A stretch of DNA of 64,000 bases, taken from contig LSRY02000014.1 of NCBI GenBank assembly GCA_001643675.2, forward strand, positions 374,501 to 438,500, given 5' to 3'. Positions within the stretch are counted from its first letter, which is position 1. Each line of letters begins with the position of its first letter. The notes under the pieces were generated by a model. It saw only the letters and a list, made by a program, of their open reading frames with translations. It had not been told where the DNA came from and did no database searches. Shown here piece by piece: positions 12,001 through 19,247 of this stretch. The translations under genes were made by a program, and so were the position numbers. The stretch comes from Monocercomonoides exilis. Its lineage: Eukaryota > Preaxostyla > Oxymonadida > Polymastigidae.

Positions 12001-14822
12001 GCTCAAAAATTGATAGCAATAATAAACATAAGTTATATCTCGGAAACAAAGACTTTGATAATATGGAGGAAAAATCTGTATTTGCTGCTCAAGCATATTC
12101 AGAGAATACAAGTAAGTTTTTGCTACGCATTGATACAAATGACAGCCCACCGAAAAAGCCAAATGATTATGGAATAAAATGTTGGATTGAGTTCAAATTT
12201 GGCACAGAAGCCGAAGAGTTTATGAAAGCTGTAGATATTGGAATGATTATGAAGAAGCCGTCGGATTATACATCTGAGGATGAGACTGAGCTGATATCTG
12301 CGATAGAAAGAGAAACTCAAGTGGGAACGCTGCTTCTTCCGACGATGCGAAGGATAGAAGATATTTATCGCGATGGAAGAGTCTGGAACTTTGGCTTAGA
12401 TGCCAAGTTGGTTGACACTCTTAACGTTATCATGAACAAGGAACACAAAAAGGCCTGGAAAACTTATGGAGTTGGAGATATCGTTGAAGAAATTGGAGAG
12501 CCATTCAAGTTGGATTCTTCTTCTGAAACGCAAAGTCAGCCACTCAGCCAAAATGCCTTGAAAGATGTACTTGCTGGATCTGGTAATGAAGGAAATGACA
12601 ATAGTTTGCCGCAGTACCAACTGTCCTTATCTCTTTCTCCACCACCTGATTCTCCAAGCCCTAACCCAGCCATCTCTCCTGCATATTCGCCAATATCTCC
12701 AACTCAGTATGCTACTCGATCTATATCGCCTCCACCAATGCCAAGAGCACCTCCTCGTCCAGAAGGTCATCCAAGTACCGCATCTTCTCCGTTTTCTTTT
12801 AATTCTCCACATTTTCCTCCATCTGCAGTCATGCAACCTTTGCCATCAACCGGACCATTTGCAAGCAGTAATAAAAGAGGTTCGTCTCATGCTCCTCGTG
12901 CGTCTTCACCACCACCAATGGCACTTCGCAGTGCTAACTCATTCCCTCAATTTGTTCCTCGTAGCGGAAACCCGTCAGCACTCATATCTCAGCTGGTATC
13001 CCCGTATCCTTCTGACTCACCATTTGCTCATCTGCCACTTAGTTCGAGCCCGTTTTTCGAGGAAACTCATCCAGAACACAAACTGTATGTGAACTTACTG
13101 GCCGATGAGTTATCATTAACCCCATCAACCTTGTTTTCTTCTCGTGGTAGTCAAGCTACATCTTCATCTTCGGCTCTTCAAGATCCTCTATGTATTCATC
13201 CTCTACATGTTCGACTTCAGCTCATCTTCCGGTTGAATGATATTATCTCTTATCTTTTGGATGTTGTGCCAATTACAAAACTCAAATCATCATCAGTAAT
13301 ATTTTCTGCGATTCAATCTGTGCGTTCTCTAATATTCCAGCCAATTAAGCAGCGTATTTGGGATAAATGCATTTCATCTATGCATTTCTCTCAGAATCAT
13401 CCTCATATCATGGTTAATAGAACAATACGTAAAACAGGAAATAAAGTTCGTAACTCTTTGTACAGCCAAGTGATGCGTGCTTTGGACGTTCATATTGCAA
13501 ATGGTTCAATTAAATCAGATGACTATGCATATAGAATTGATTTTACAGGAGAAGGAAGCACTGATCAGGGTGGTCCTTATCGTGAATCTTTGTCAGATAT
13601 GGCTGCTGAGATCCAGGAAATTGACGATGGATCTGATGACAATGGACTGTCGAGCAGTTTAAGAGGCTCAAGCATCAGAACGGATCAATCGTTTGGGCAA
13701 GAAAAATCAGGATTTTGTAAAAGATGTAGATTGCCGTTGTTGCGTCCTTCTCCCAATCAAGCTACGAAGACTGGAAGTGAAATGGACTGCTTTATATTAA
13801 ATGTGTCTAATGATGAAAATTTGTGGAAAACTGGAAAATATCCGCAGAGCTTATCTCTATCGTTATCAAAGAGCGATGAGGAAGCCCGTAGACAAACGAT
13901 GCCTTCTTCCAAAGTTGCCATGCTGAGGTTCCTTGGCGTGCTTATGGGCATTCATATTTTGACGAAAAATCCGATGAATGTGATGCTTTCATCACTAACA
14001 TGGAAACACATTGCGAACGAACGTCCACAACTGAGCGATATAGCAAGTGTTGACGAGCAGTTTGCCAGAACGATTCAAACAATTCGATTATGTCGCAACC
14101 GCGATGAATTTGAGTGTTATGGTGTGGAGTGGAACGTATTGGGAACGGATGAGGTTCTTGTCGATCTTTCTTCCTTCAATCCACATTCTTCAAATTCTTC
14201 ATCAGCTCCATCTTGTCATATGCCTGTTGCATTCGAAGATAGATATTCTTATTGTTCTGCTGCTGAATCTTATCGACTTTGGGAAGGAGCGGAAGAAGCA
14301 GCTGAAGTGCGACAAGGATTATTGACAATGATTCCTGAAACAATACTATTGCTGTCAACTGGGCGGGAATTGGAAATGCTTGTTTGTGGGGATCCAGAAG
14401 TCAAAGTTTCAGATCTTCGCCTCGTCACAGAATTTTCAGGAGGACTTTCGGATGGCGATGAACTTGTTCAGATGTTCTGGGAAATGCTTGAGCGAATGAC
14501 TAATACTCAAAGGCAGTTGTACTTAAGATTTGTAACTGGGAGAACTCGATTGCCACCGATTGTGGAAGGGAAAGTTCCGTCTCAGTTAAAAATCCGTGTC
14601 GAACCCAAGCAAGGTACAGATTCTATCTTCCCAGAAAGTCACACGTGCAATCAATCTCTGGAGTTGCCTCGCTATTCAAGTGTGGATATTATGCTTGAAC
14701 GATTTGTATATGCAATCACAAATTGTATATCCATTGATACAGATTTTACTGCAGAAGGTGGATATAATGATGAAACTGATGATGCTGAAGATGAAGCTGA
14801 AGTTGAATCATCTTTTGATTAA
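3..14822 (+). CDS. Giant HERC/HECTD-type HECT E3 ubiquitin ligase (5' partial)
   Basis: The frame is open to the window's left edge, so the true start lies upstream; 4,939 residues are visible with no intron. The last ~430 residues (about 13,450-14,745) form a HECT domain: a TGEGSTDQGGPYRE N-lobe motif, a LRFVTGRTRLPP motif, and the catalytic cysteine in a HTC motif (codon 14646-14648), followed by LPRYSS and YAITNC, closest in my memory to large HERC proteins. A CUB-like/beta-sandwich module (about 10,396-10,680: VESPHNY, PGAKSLHFVF, YWGYKFF) resembles one found in other giant E3s. Two Cys/His-rich segments lie at about 3,505-3,690 and 6,031-6,273; the second ends FCDC like a UBR box but with altered spacing. 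Long poly-Ser and acidic tracts separate them (6,371-6,459; 6,919-6,984; 7,100-7,900). Expected role: transfer of ubiquitin from an E2 through the HECT cysteine. Substrates are unknown. RCC1 repeats are not visible in this part. HECT certain, subfamily probable. Confidence 0.9.
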   Translation, partial: EDQKFNGSADTLASLLSPMYLTVSNIPLYQSLSQMISESQVGSLTEGLECSGDMLCSSVNTALFEVGKSLLYQLENSSCLVDEIWLIVNAQCDGTENSKKDAISSMGNINPYIHVAGEALVVRCHELIAILASINSIVGILVNKTNQCLFKSTKNNDTADAENDFSNISILKLLHLIKKIASLNDIGLPEVKRLRISAFSLLKIIVTELLLPEMHESNTSSESISNDSFNAEEVFNSNWEKLFNETQLGAIEVLKFCLRMASEEMKIDKTERSAQLKNLLLRRKASEESNSSASFLSSSLLLPPIDDSYALTVASFIGSLVFCALNTMVASYSTVADDSDAKELEGKRKQSFIALYSALDANCYRDIALLTLFGTPRIQRIAIQTLSLLLRYHSGPVEIEIQDMKINPLDVLLLLSNLTIFGRMKDTVKDYHLFDPTNKKELRRIKDSSDALSILTQVLVSSTCFSAANAIGSVVPKVFPTMADPEEVIPKENTTTGLQNEAKKNFSIHPTDFPLYASQMSVLKSPAFLEAIQKTYNFNDEIMKVGKLWIDELFHNFEKFSECQMETQLEEKATKENQPVSMSDGQMLSESKDSPVNKTLKQDEHHTEIDKSQNGDGIKESTHDSDSLSMSFPAKYHEKNNPLITMFENSHLFMTPQLDLHLPTILNLQDHLSGLFSSLHHNQRNNSASTLADQLASQSSILSPTSPRNTSNLLHPPSMDFNSWASRSSTSSPIEETEDLIPSITLFIKACTQFLNHPLRLVPIEEVQSLERCASEALRSLAMISFDSISAYKFLVQHSKYPSGASIIEQLASRRIKGAQRVREKLMEAVKDLPKTLRNTYLWLQNLDEGTSSSEMEETCNKNCTVEMQNLPKLIEQSAALKVLGLDVDSEADVGLNVEIKVQDGSLKATTGVIVDIWKESGLCLVSFDQSPELKLVPIKALALLSQESSISNQDMILTDALRKIHKGCIQMSQKQSGENSSENVPLLFGNATFQVTKQLNELYNKQVKTYMHYSNSESSSSLSLQNGDAKKDVADEEKDVQFTDEQRVMTSALLVLSRIRCDVMKVINRIVTFGKEELNCSSAAQSGLNELDSMVASVVQMASHGTVNEAKTVTNKRALMLEKVLCSTDYTQNPNENDKDGSSSASSSKSSIEPTSVNDIYLRCWTDSFHKKVTTVCFWICPKCFVAGIAVCSCGRELKSPAELINPKEFKCSACKKVQPLSTQKDMCGCHGKTSAYLQHQHFFAIVNKEEMELIYCQTKKQKEDTFVPLLHCRKTGVVRVATDNEKMLRITCPGSHLKKSTSDADSSNLPFTPIMDLATTNLEHSNIINAIINQPDVPLTAFKHPKLPIEPHVFFNSKDHSDVKESFENSKKKYKSILKELKRIQKRIVKTENNNNSDNTNTRNTSSSSSSSSSSSSSQSSTYEKDLSQILAEDSIKIDDDLLSLNEEDEDSNVVCATNEEFSDCTWELLPVFFMTENKYPLNRLASLDHLKTIASDFSFSKYLKSARDCICESIFDKQYFRNVTSLLKRVFEHPVFNADILQLESIFNIGASQGFKVDFSMIHPAVSAAMIAAAAVKKGERVLLVGSDAFVMSSILSKLIRPGGIVVQSAGNENVYIQQRSYQNRSNVNAKRLNELEIEKQLKLLNDRPEPTSSCSSPLSPKQPLSELSPSGASEKISKSKYSLACYDMFKDDDITPLNVFHTKADAMQLPPSLYAFDVIISASKFDSRYLLSLIALLDQHNPSSRIIYPDIEEMKVCQVTLRSKRPRISKFAQLQSEDELKALPLCTEESDQRHPYRDCLPVGNMPFRGNDHELPFLYQEDTMKEMTIDLAKRAITYLCEKIPVVELKQPLTFDKVFPDSLKQVSLDYSSTGRAEALWSSIQCMQFGMCTKHSGPHVGIYHNYRQTVEHIRRRAKESKEKENLEKEENKFTSLLPAAIAKRYPLSIKSCFAEQFPERYEKAQELADRIDSEEAIVEYEGVKCELSRSNMERAEMIGEKYGSILSMNCSCCGVSFGGWCICLPCKCFCHNHKTKKEVVNIQRMRKKGRASWKEKGQADLSNVDPSMKSMLSVGEHYYSNAFCDCSEGVDNMPQAWKCNLNLCSKYEIGNISKHSTDYEGTSSSSSSYSSSSSSSSSSSSSSSSSSSSSSNKTVQSNENSSLSIAEPMWICPSMEIFAPDFINTEEAMELSRLGKDVIFMGLKVYEDYDEEIFYHTTPKDEIFNVVGQPFEQEKEALFELFELKRKKRISEKWANDWNEMSSAVSSKEMKEKTSSSSDSEKMEVDFSGKKEDDEEEKERKPICSSSSSSSSSSSSSSSSSSSSSSILSSINKATISKCKSLFSLMFSHSFIKANAEHLELEEKKGEEEWREQTEENEDESTEEESEAALEEKECSNDESDKIEDIEKEEEYSESEENANEMEVKRDKDDEDDKESIDTSSSELEEEEEMSSDEDSLSGASLLASTSRKKHRKKRNYRRCVGLRSKGFRRFYDGGERLLGGMESDLDSDSDMLDLFSNCSDSDSVSISTSVSSDSSDSADDKGDQDNVNTGLAFLFEEDSDKPASSGSNNNSNIDDFLTDSSSEDSDSDSDSDSDEDDDSYSSDGSSSSSSRINDSDDSSDNSADRLMKLKNMFNKKKEKLKSVISSLKQQKQNIKHSSAASRKKEDEREVEDVEPQNLETSLLVDKCKLPYASSYSGTVLKEDVKVLETILSQSADSSTISVTSSSSSSSSSSSSAFGALLVPPPEVAKEKSLNASQLSSSANKVKSSSSNLPPRVQKIVSFYAKANEEVRTNSASSSSASASSKSGQLSQMENEERTFVDSLCGIDLINRVKDKGNASSLIASVSPATSPSPDDSPQAELSAMDERHSTLDLKKLISESSEEEALHGESSDATQSMRRKMDGLLSNLTDHQADREQELTTRRCRGHGTQEDEDEGEEEEEEDELSDFLSSSSDESDSSISTDSDGHSISAGENPSGASLFLNSASSLFSGSSESNGLFGWGRLGSGAESAEGLMLSNQMYQLSKPDHGFTNPNPKSVKPGDVYFLKQNIKLNTLPMMSHISSSLGNCTLSDLSYCPAVVIKSDGVMAFVEVSVASVGLIQYLWVPIESLCVCNILTDDPEIPLTNSTDCSNIAGTSFDSRLKNNKVKKEALKKRAVQLLIAEHFLSQQVAKGIIVDLIINVPRKERFQDKLTTLINESTMLSFLRSAMFGTIFLDLRAEKELIQGRSPANSFGSVFGLMSSSSSSTQNTSLEIENSTSRNYVSAKSGEEALILLTQRFGWWIADEFAEDNLGNRIVEVLSSEGSSAIQRNNSPLSSKEKEKDKKARGWGDGCLSMLLRYLLSTLTSPRRVANAIIVSENQSLDAIVPEENLWNVESSCSSSSTSSSAFSPFSLSESAETLSQKQREDMCKSLRYQKSKNINLDSSESFNRNAHAVPGYSVYPLVKGSDSESSASANSLKKMLVVESPHNYKDNSDITMELTIPGAKSLHFVFDRRCYTEGGCDRLKFYDAKTGRELKEYSGSDGFEDFTAEGTDSVTFSFKSDGSVNYWGYKFFVMEGESAKGVKSSNETSGNSRSVAISSRTLKWNEFMKDAKESGNLAKASSENSSASDNSKEESALKKVEEKQAKASEGTLELVAWILQLLLSLPTRGFRKLGSSQIESSPFSSSSAQSSQNELLIDFSPLIRPVLNLTIVMTVKHPMHHVFSTILSQMLDRWSYCHSNIPSAEKLSEAVLNKSSQTSPALESSSSTSFPQSFYSGEMCLRGFPTNSVEEYIKFAGIKAKEPTAKEEEKIKQLRAKWEEKLIKGELCDDLSIFKEDTDVSMPSSFALLELKLAMLRAYHIYMRIKHARYAAVKIAETRKKENEENEKIEKINELKRVTKTEDVSDSDYIPQFFWRFGSYSSMLQQLNELIELAHFFTEPLPNPTSRQTVSSQQKSVDFTSFALRKSFRTVIWKGVLDAVRRSIVETLHPYGREGYKTKIILPGARNVRAKVLHGSKIDSNNKHKLYLGNKDFDNMEEKSVFAAQAYSENTSKFLLRIDTNDSPPKKPNDYGIKCWIEFKFGTEAEEFMKAVDIGMIMKKPSDYTSEDETELISAIERETQVGTLLLPTMRRIEDIYRDGRVWNFGLDAKLVDTLNVIMNKEHKKAWKTYGVGDIVEEIGEPFKLDSSSETQSQPLSQNALKDVLAGSGNEGNDNSLPQYQLSLSLSPPPDSPSPNPAISPAYSPISPTQYATRSISPPPMPRAPPRPEGHPSTASSPFSFNSPHFPPSAVMQPLPSTGPFASSNKRGSSHAPRASSPPPMALRSANSFPQFVPRSGNPSALISQLVSPYPSDSPFAHLPLSSSPFFEETHPEHKLYVNLLADELSLTPSTLFSSRGSQATSSSSALQDPLCIHPLHVRLQLIFRLNDIISYLLDVVPITKLKSSSVIFSAIQSVRSLIFQPIKQRIWDKCISSMHFSQNHPHIMVNRTIRKTGNKVRNSLYSQVMRALDVHIANGSIKSDDYAYRIDFTGEGSTDQGGPYRESLSDMAAEIQEIDDGSDDNGLSSSLRGSSIRTDQSFGQEKSGFCKRCRLPLLRPSPNQATKTGSEMDCFILNVSNDENLWKTGKYPQSLSLSLSKSDEEARRQTMPSSKVAMLRFLGVLMGIHILTKNPMNVMLSSLTWKHIANERPQLSDIASVDEQFARTIQTIRLCRNRDEFECYGVEWNVLGTDEVLVDLSSFNPHSSNSSSAPSCHMPVAFEDRYSYCSAAESYRLWEGAEEAAEVRQGLLTMIPETILLLSTGRELEMLVCGDPEVKVSDLRLVTEFSGGLSDGDELVQMFWEMLERMTNTQRQLYLRFVTGRTRLPPIVEGKVPSQLKIRVEPKQGTDSIFPESHTCNQSLELPRYSSVDIMLERFVYAITNCISIDTDFTAEGGYNDETDDAEDEAEVESSFD

Positions 14823-17023
14823 AGTTGATATTGTCATTTAGATTTTTGGAAATATTTTAATTTTTGAATTTTAATTAATAGCAACAAAATGAGAAAATAA
14901 TTTGATTTTTTTTTTTTTTTGCGTATGTGAAAAGCATTTTATTTGATTTATTTTGTATATGCTTTTATTCATGAAACGTATTTGCGCATTCTTCATCTAA
15001 TTTGAAAACTTTTTTTTTTCATTGTTATCGCAAGACATTCGTTCATTTCTCTTTATAATTAATATTTTTTGATATAAATATTAAAGAAAAAATCAAACAA
15101 ATAAAGCATTTGTTCGAAATATGCAATATTCACAAATAGTATTCTGTTTCAGAGCTATTATTGAACCATTGACTAAAATATCTTAAGAAAAATGAGTTTT
15201 CACATCACGTAATTAAAATTATTGATTTAAATAATCGAATATGCTATTTTCACGACAAAATGTCAGTTAATATGCGAAAAAGTAAAAATCGGAGAATTGA
15301 AATTCGTTGGAAATATGCATTTATCTTTTAATAAATCTCTTCATTTTGAAAATTCCACTTTATTTGTATCAGTACTAAGTATTTGCCCTTATTTTCATTG
15401 AAAGAGGGAAACAAGTTCACTCTTTCGTGAATGAAAATTTTTCGGAAACATCAACCAAATTTTTTTCTTGAAGCAAAAACCAATAAATAATAAACAAACA
15501 AAATAAAATAAAAATAAACACTCTCGATTTTCATTTGTCAGAAAAAAGTGAAATCAAAATCAAGACAATAAAGAGATGAAACTTCGAAAGCAACAATCTG
15601 ATTTTTGAACTCACTTTTAGATTCTGTACGAATTTGATTGAACAAATATCAAACAACTGAATAATTGCTGTATTGATTGCATTCATTCAACATAGCCAAT
15701 TCGTGTTCTTTCACATCCTCGAATAGAGAATCTGAAGCTCACACAGTCGACTGAAGTCAGCTGCTGATGATGGAAATTAATAAATTCATGTCAATGGCAC
15801 TTGAGAGTTGAATGGTTGTGGTTGGATTGACGGAAGAATAATCGCTTTCTTTTAAAATAAAGAGGAGGAGAAGGAGAAGGAGAAGGAGAAGGAGAAGGAG
15901 AAGGAGAAGGAAGAAGAAGAAGATGATAATAATAATAATAATAATAATGACGATGATAAAATGAAGGCAAACGAGAAAAAGAAGGTGAAAATAAGAAAAG
16001 AAGAGAAAGGGATAGAGTTGAAAAGAGATGAACAAAGATTTCATTCTTTAGAAATTCTTTTTGTTGGAAACGAAGAATTTAGCAAAAAATTGTATGATCT
16101 TCAATAAACTGCACTTCCAGCATTTTAACCTCATTCAACTTTGAATTCTTCATTTGAATGCAGTTTTGTATGCTCGAGAAAAACAGATTTTTTACAAAAA
16201 CAAAAAGGGAATTCATTTCAATTAAGAAAAACAGATTTTTGAAAAAGAATTTTGATTTGGACTTGATCTTTTATATGAAATACATGTTAACTTAAATTTT
16301 CATCAATATATCAGCATATTCCATCCTGTTTATTCTTTTCATTTCAAACTCACAAATCACATAAATAAAGAACAACTATCCAGAAGCAATCTATTTTGTG
16401 AGCAACAAGAGTTCATATGGATTTATTAGTTCTCGGTACGAAATTTTGTTTCCATGCTTCTTAAACTGTATAGATGAAAGAAAAATGGATTTCTTCAAAA
16501 CAAATAACCATAAAAGATCCAAATATCAAATCACTTGGCTGAAGTGTTTGAATGGAAATGATAGAAATGTGACAAGATGTTTGAATCTCCTCACAGAATG
16601 AATTGGTTGCAAATTGAATCACATTTATTGAAGATATTTATAAATCAACTGGAAAAAAAGAGGAGGTAATTATTATCGACAAAAATATTTGCATATAAGT
16701 ATTATAGAGATTTTGACTAAACTGTTTTATTTAGAAATTATGGATTTTTTTCTTACAAACAGAATTTTGAGATGAAAAACTTATTTTAACCCTTTATAAA
16801 TTTGTCAAACGAATTTTTTGTGTTTATTTCTTCATGGATATAAGCACAGTCAAAAAACAAAAAAGGGCAACGAAAGCAGTATAAAATTGCATTAATTAAT
16901 GTTGTAATATGGTTTTTTTATTCATAAGATTAACTTGATAAACACAAAAATATCACAACTGTTAGAAGTCGCTGAAGACATTTTGAATGGTGTTCATTAT
17001 TCTGACAATTTAATTTTAATATT
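14823..17023. other. AT-rich intergenic spacer
   Basis: About 2.2 kb between the HECT ligase stop and the next start. It is strongly AT-rich with many homopolymer runs and stops in all frames. The only clear structure is the purine microsatellite at 15,859-15,957. A short open stretch at 16,398-16,601 has no initiating ATG (it opens with GTG), no recognisable domain and ordinary spacer composition, so I do not call it a gene. No RNA gene was recognised. Confidence 0.6.
15859..15957. repeat. GGAGAA / GAA / AAT compound microsatellite
   Basis: A run of about eight GGAGAA units passes into GAA units and then a run of AAT units. All are perfect or nearly perfect tandem copies. It sits in the spacer and gives rise to spurious Glu/Lys-rich or Leu-rich open frames on both strands. 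Confidence 0.85.
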
Positions 17024-18828
17024 ATGAATATTTTCAATATAGGTCTGAATGCACCAATTCAGAGGGAAATTGAAAAAGAAAAAGTAATTTACGCAGAATA
17101 TGAAAGAAAATGCAAAGGTGAATTGGAAATGGATTTATGCAATATAATTGATCGATTCAACAAGGAGCGTTTTTCTGTGTTAAGACAATTTGATGTTTGA
17201 ATAACTTAAATAAATTGAAATTCTTGAATTTTTTCATTTCAGGAACAATTTGGAGAGTTATGCTTTTTCTTACAAAATGGATTACTTGAAAACGAAATCA
17301 TCAAATCATCTACGTCCATGTTTCCATCATGCTTTATTTCGGCGTGCAATAAAGTTATGGATATCGGTTTATTTAAGCCAAATGATCCATCATTGTTTTC
17401 TGAATGTGGGGGTGTAATTGAAAATCTAAATGATGCAGCAAATAAATGCTTAAAAGAATTGAATAGTTTAGAAGGAAATAATAAGAGCAGGTTTCGATGT
17501 CTAAAATGTAAACGTCACATGGAAGATATGATTGATGAAGATCGTAATCTAACAAACGGAATATACGAAGGAATGCTCTTAGGTATTCCACACATTGATT
17601 TTATAGATCCAAAAGGTTCTATTTTAGCGCTTAGCGTAGAAAATCCCATATTGAAGACCAAAAAAGTCATTTCATTTTCTGACATTCCTGCGTCCAATTA
17701 TTTCTTGCCACGGAGTCCTGTGCCAGGCATTTCAGCTTCAAAACTCTTAAATTCAAGGTCTCAATCACAGGATGCGCGTGCATCGCCTTCAAAATCCAAA
17801 AAGACAGCAGCAGCAGCAACAACAGCAACAACAAGAGCATCGCGCTCTTCCAGCGCATCTGCCACATCAAGAACATCAAGAGCATCGAGTTCATCGAGAA
17901 GCAGAAGCAAATCAAAATCCCAAAGCAAATCGAAAACACAAAGCAGATCAAAAAGTGCCAAGTCCTCGAGGACATCCAGAGCATCAAGCACGTCGCGTGC
18001 CCCTCCAGTGCCAAAGGGCACGAGGGATCCTTATTATGTAGTTTCTGAGTGCTTTCGGTATTTCGCAAAAAAGCCGTCTTCGCAGCTGGCGCCCCGATGC
18101 TCAAGGCGCTCGAGAACTTCTTATGGCTTTCCTTTTGCCTGCTCTTTTTTGACGTCTGCTTCTCCGATTCCTCCTGTCTTTAAGCTCACGATGCAGCGTG
18201 TGGCTGCCCCGCCTGCTCCGCCGAAGAGGAAGACGACGGCGCTCTCTGCAGCGCCTGTGTCAGAAGAAGCAGCACAGAAAAAACTGAGAGAGAAACAGCA
18301 TGCTGCACTGCAAAGCGAGTCGAAGAAGAGGATCAAGCAGATGCTGCCGGATGTGGACATCGGGCTGGCGATTGCAGAGATATCTGAAGATGCGTTCCTG
18401 CTGAAGCAGACGAACGAGGAGCTGGAGAGGGAGCTGGAGAGACAGGAGCTGAAGAAGATAAAAGGGAAAGACAAGATTAATTACAACATGAAAAATGTGA
18501 AGCTGATGGAAGGGGTGGGAATGATGTATAAAGGGCAGATTATCTACATCGGAGATTTTGTGGAGTGGAGGCATTTTACACGGCAGTTTAGAAACAAAAC
18601 ATATGGAAGATTGACACAAGTCGCAAAAGATTATGTTTGCTTTTTGATGAATTTTTTCTTTCTTTGTTTTTATGATGTTTATGATAATTTATATATATTT
18701 GAATATACACATTTTCTTCTTTGATTAATCAGATAGTTGTTGAGTCTCCTGATTCGTTCGATCATGTCTTTTCACTGAAAGAACTGTGTTCACCAGGCGT
18801 CACATTCAATCATGAATTTTCACTTTAA
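17024..18828 (+). CDS. SR-rich protein, tentative Sds3/BRMS1-like, three exons
   Basis: Exons 17024-17194, 17243-18634 and 18733-18828 are joined by introns of 48 bp (GTTTGA...TTTCAG) and 98 bp (GTTTGC...AATCAG), both phase 0, giving 552 residues. The N-terminal ~80 residues are charged and helix-prone (EIEKEKVIYAEYERKCK). A region of Arg/Ser dipeptides follows (about 17,800-18,000), then an Ala/Pro/Lys stretch, a coiled-coil-like segment (EELERELERQELKKIK), and a C-terminal ~65-residue block (YKGQIIYIGDFVEW, YGRLTQVAKDYIVVESPD, FSLKELCSPGVTF). The last block resembles the SH3/Tudor-like C-terminus of Sds3/BRMS1 corepressor subunits, and a coiled coil plus this end would suit that family. The exon-3 residues complete the fold-like pattern, which supports the splice. 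Sequence similarity is weak; another chromatin or splicing-associated SR protein is possible. Nuclear location is inferred from the SR/basic tract. Confidence 0.6.
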
Positions 18829-19247
18829 TGGAAATTTTATATTTTTTTTTAAAAAAATTGAACAATTTTAAAATTTTCTTCTATATTCAAAGATTCAGCA
18901 AATTGTTTGGATTATGTTTATGTGCAGTGTATGTTTACATTGCTTAATTGTTTTTATTATAATTGTTTTATTGTTTTTCTGTTTATGATTTTTTTATTAC
19001 AAAGAATAATATTTGAAAGTTATCTATATTTAAATAAAAATTATACAGCTATTAAATAAACAAGCATAAGCATGGAAAATCATATTTAATTTTTTTGAAG
19101 AATATTAAAAAAAAATATAAAACAGTTTACTGTAATTTTTTGATTTTTCTGATCTTTGCCATTACTTCATTAAAATCGTAACAGTCATACCAATTCTGAT
19201 TTTGAGAATATAGAATATATTCATATTGTGTTTACTAAATCACGGAG
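18829..19247. other. Short AT-rich intergenic spacer
   Basis: About 420 bp of A/T-rich sequence between two same-strand genes. It should hold the 3' end signals of the SR-rich gene and the promoter of the Tmc-like gene, but I recognise no specific motif or RNA gene. Confidence 0.5.

Noticed and set aside
15757-16044. Phe/Leu/Ile-rich minus-strand open frame
   Set aside because: Most of it is the translated microsatellite at 15,859-15,957; it has no other coding signal.
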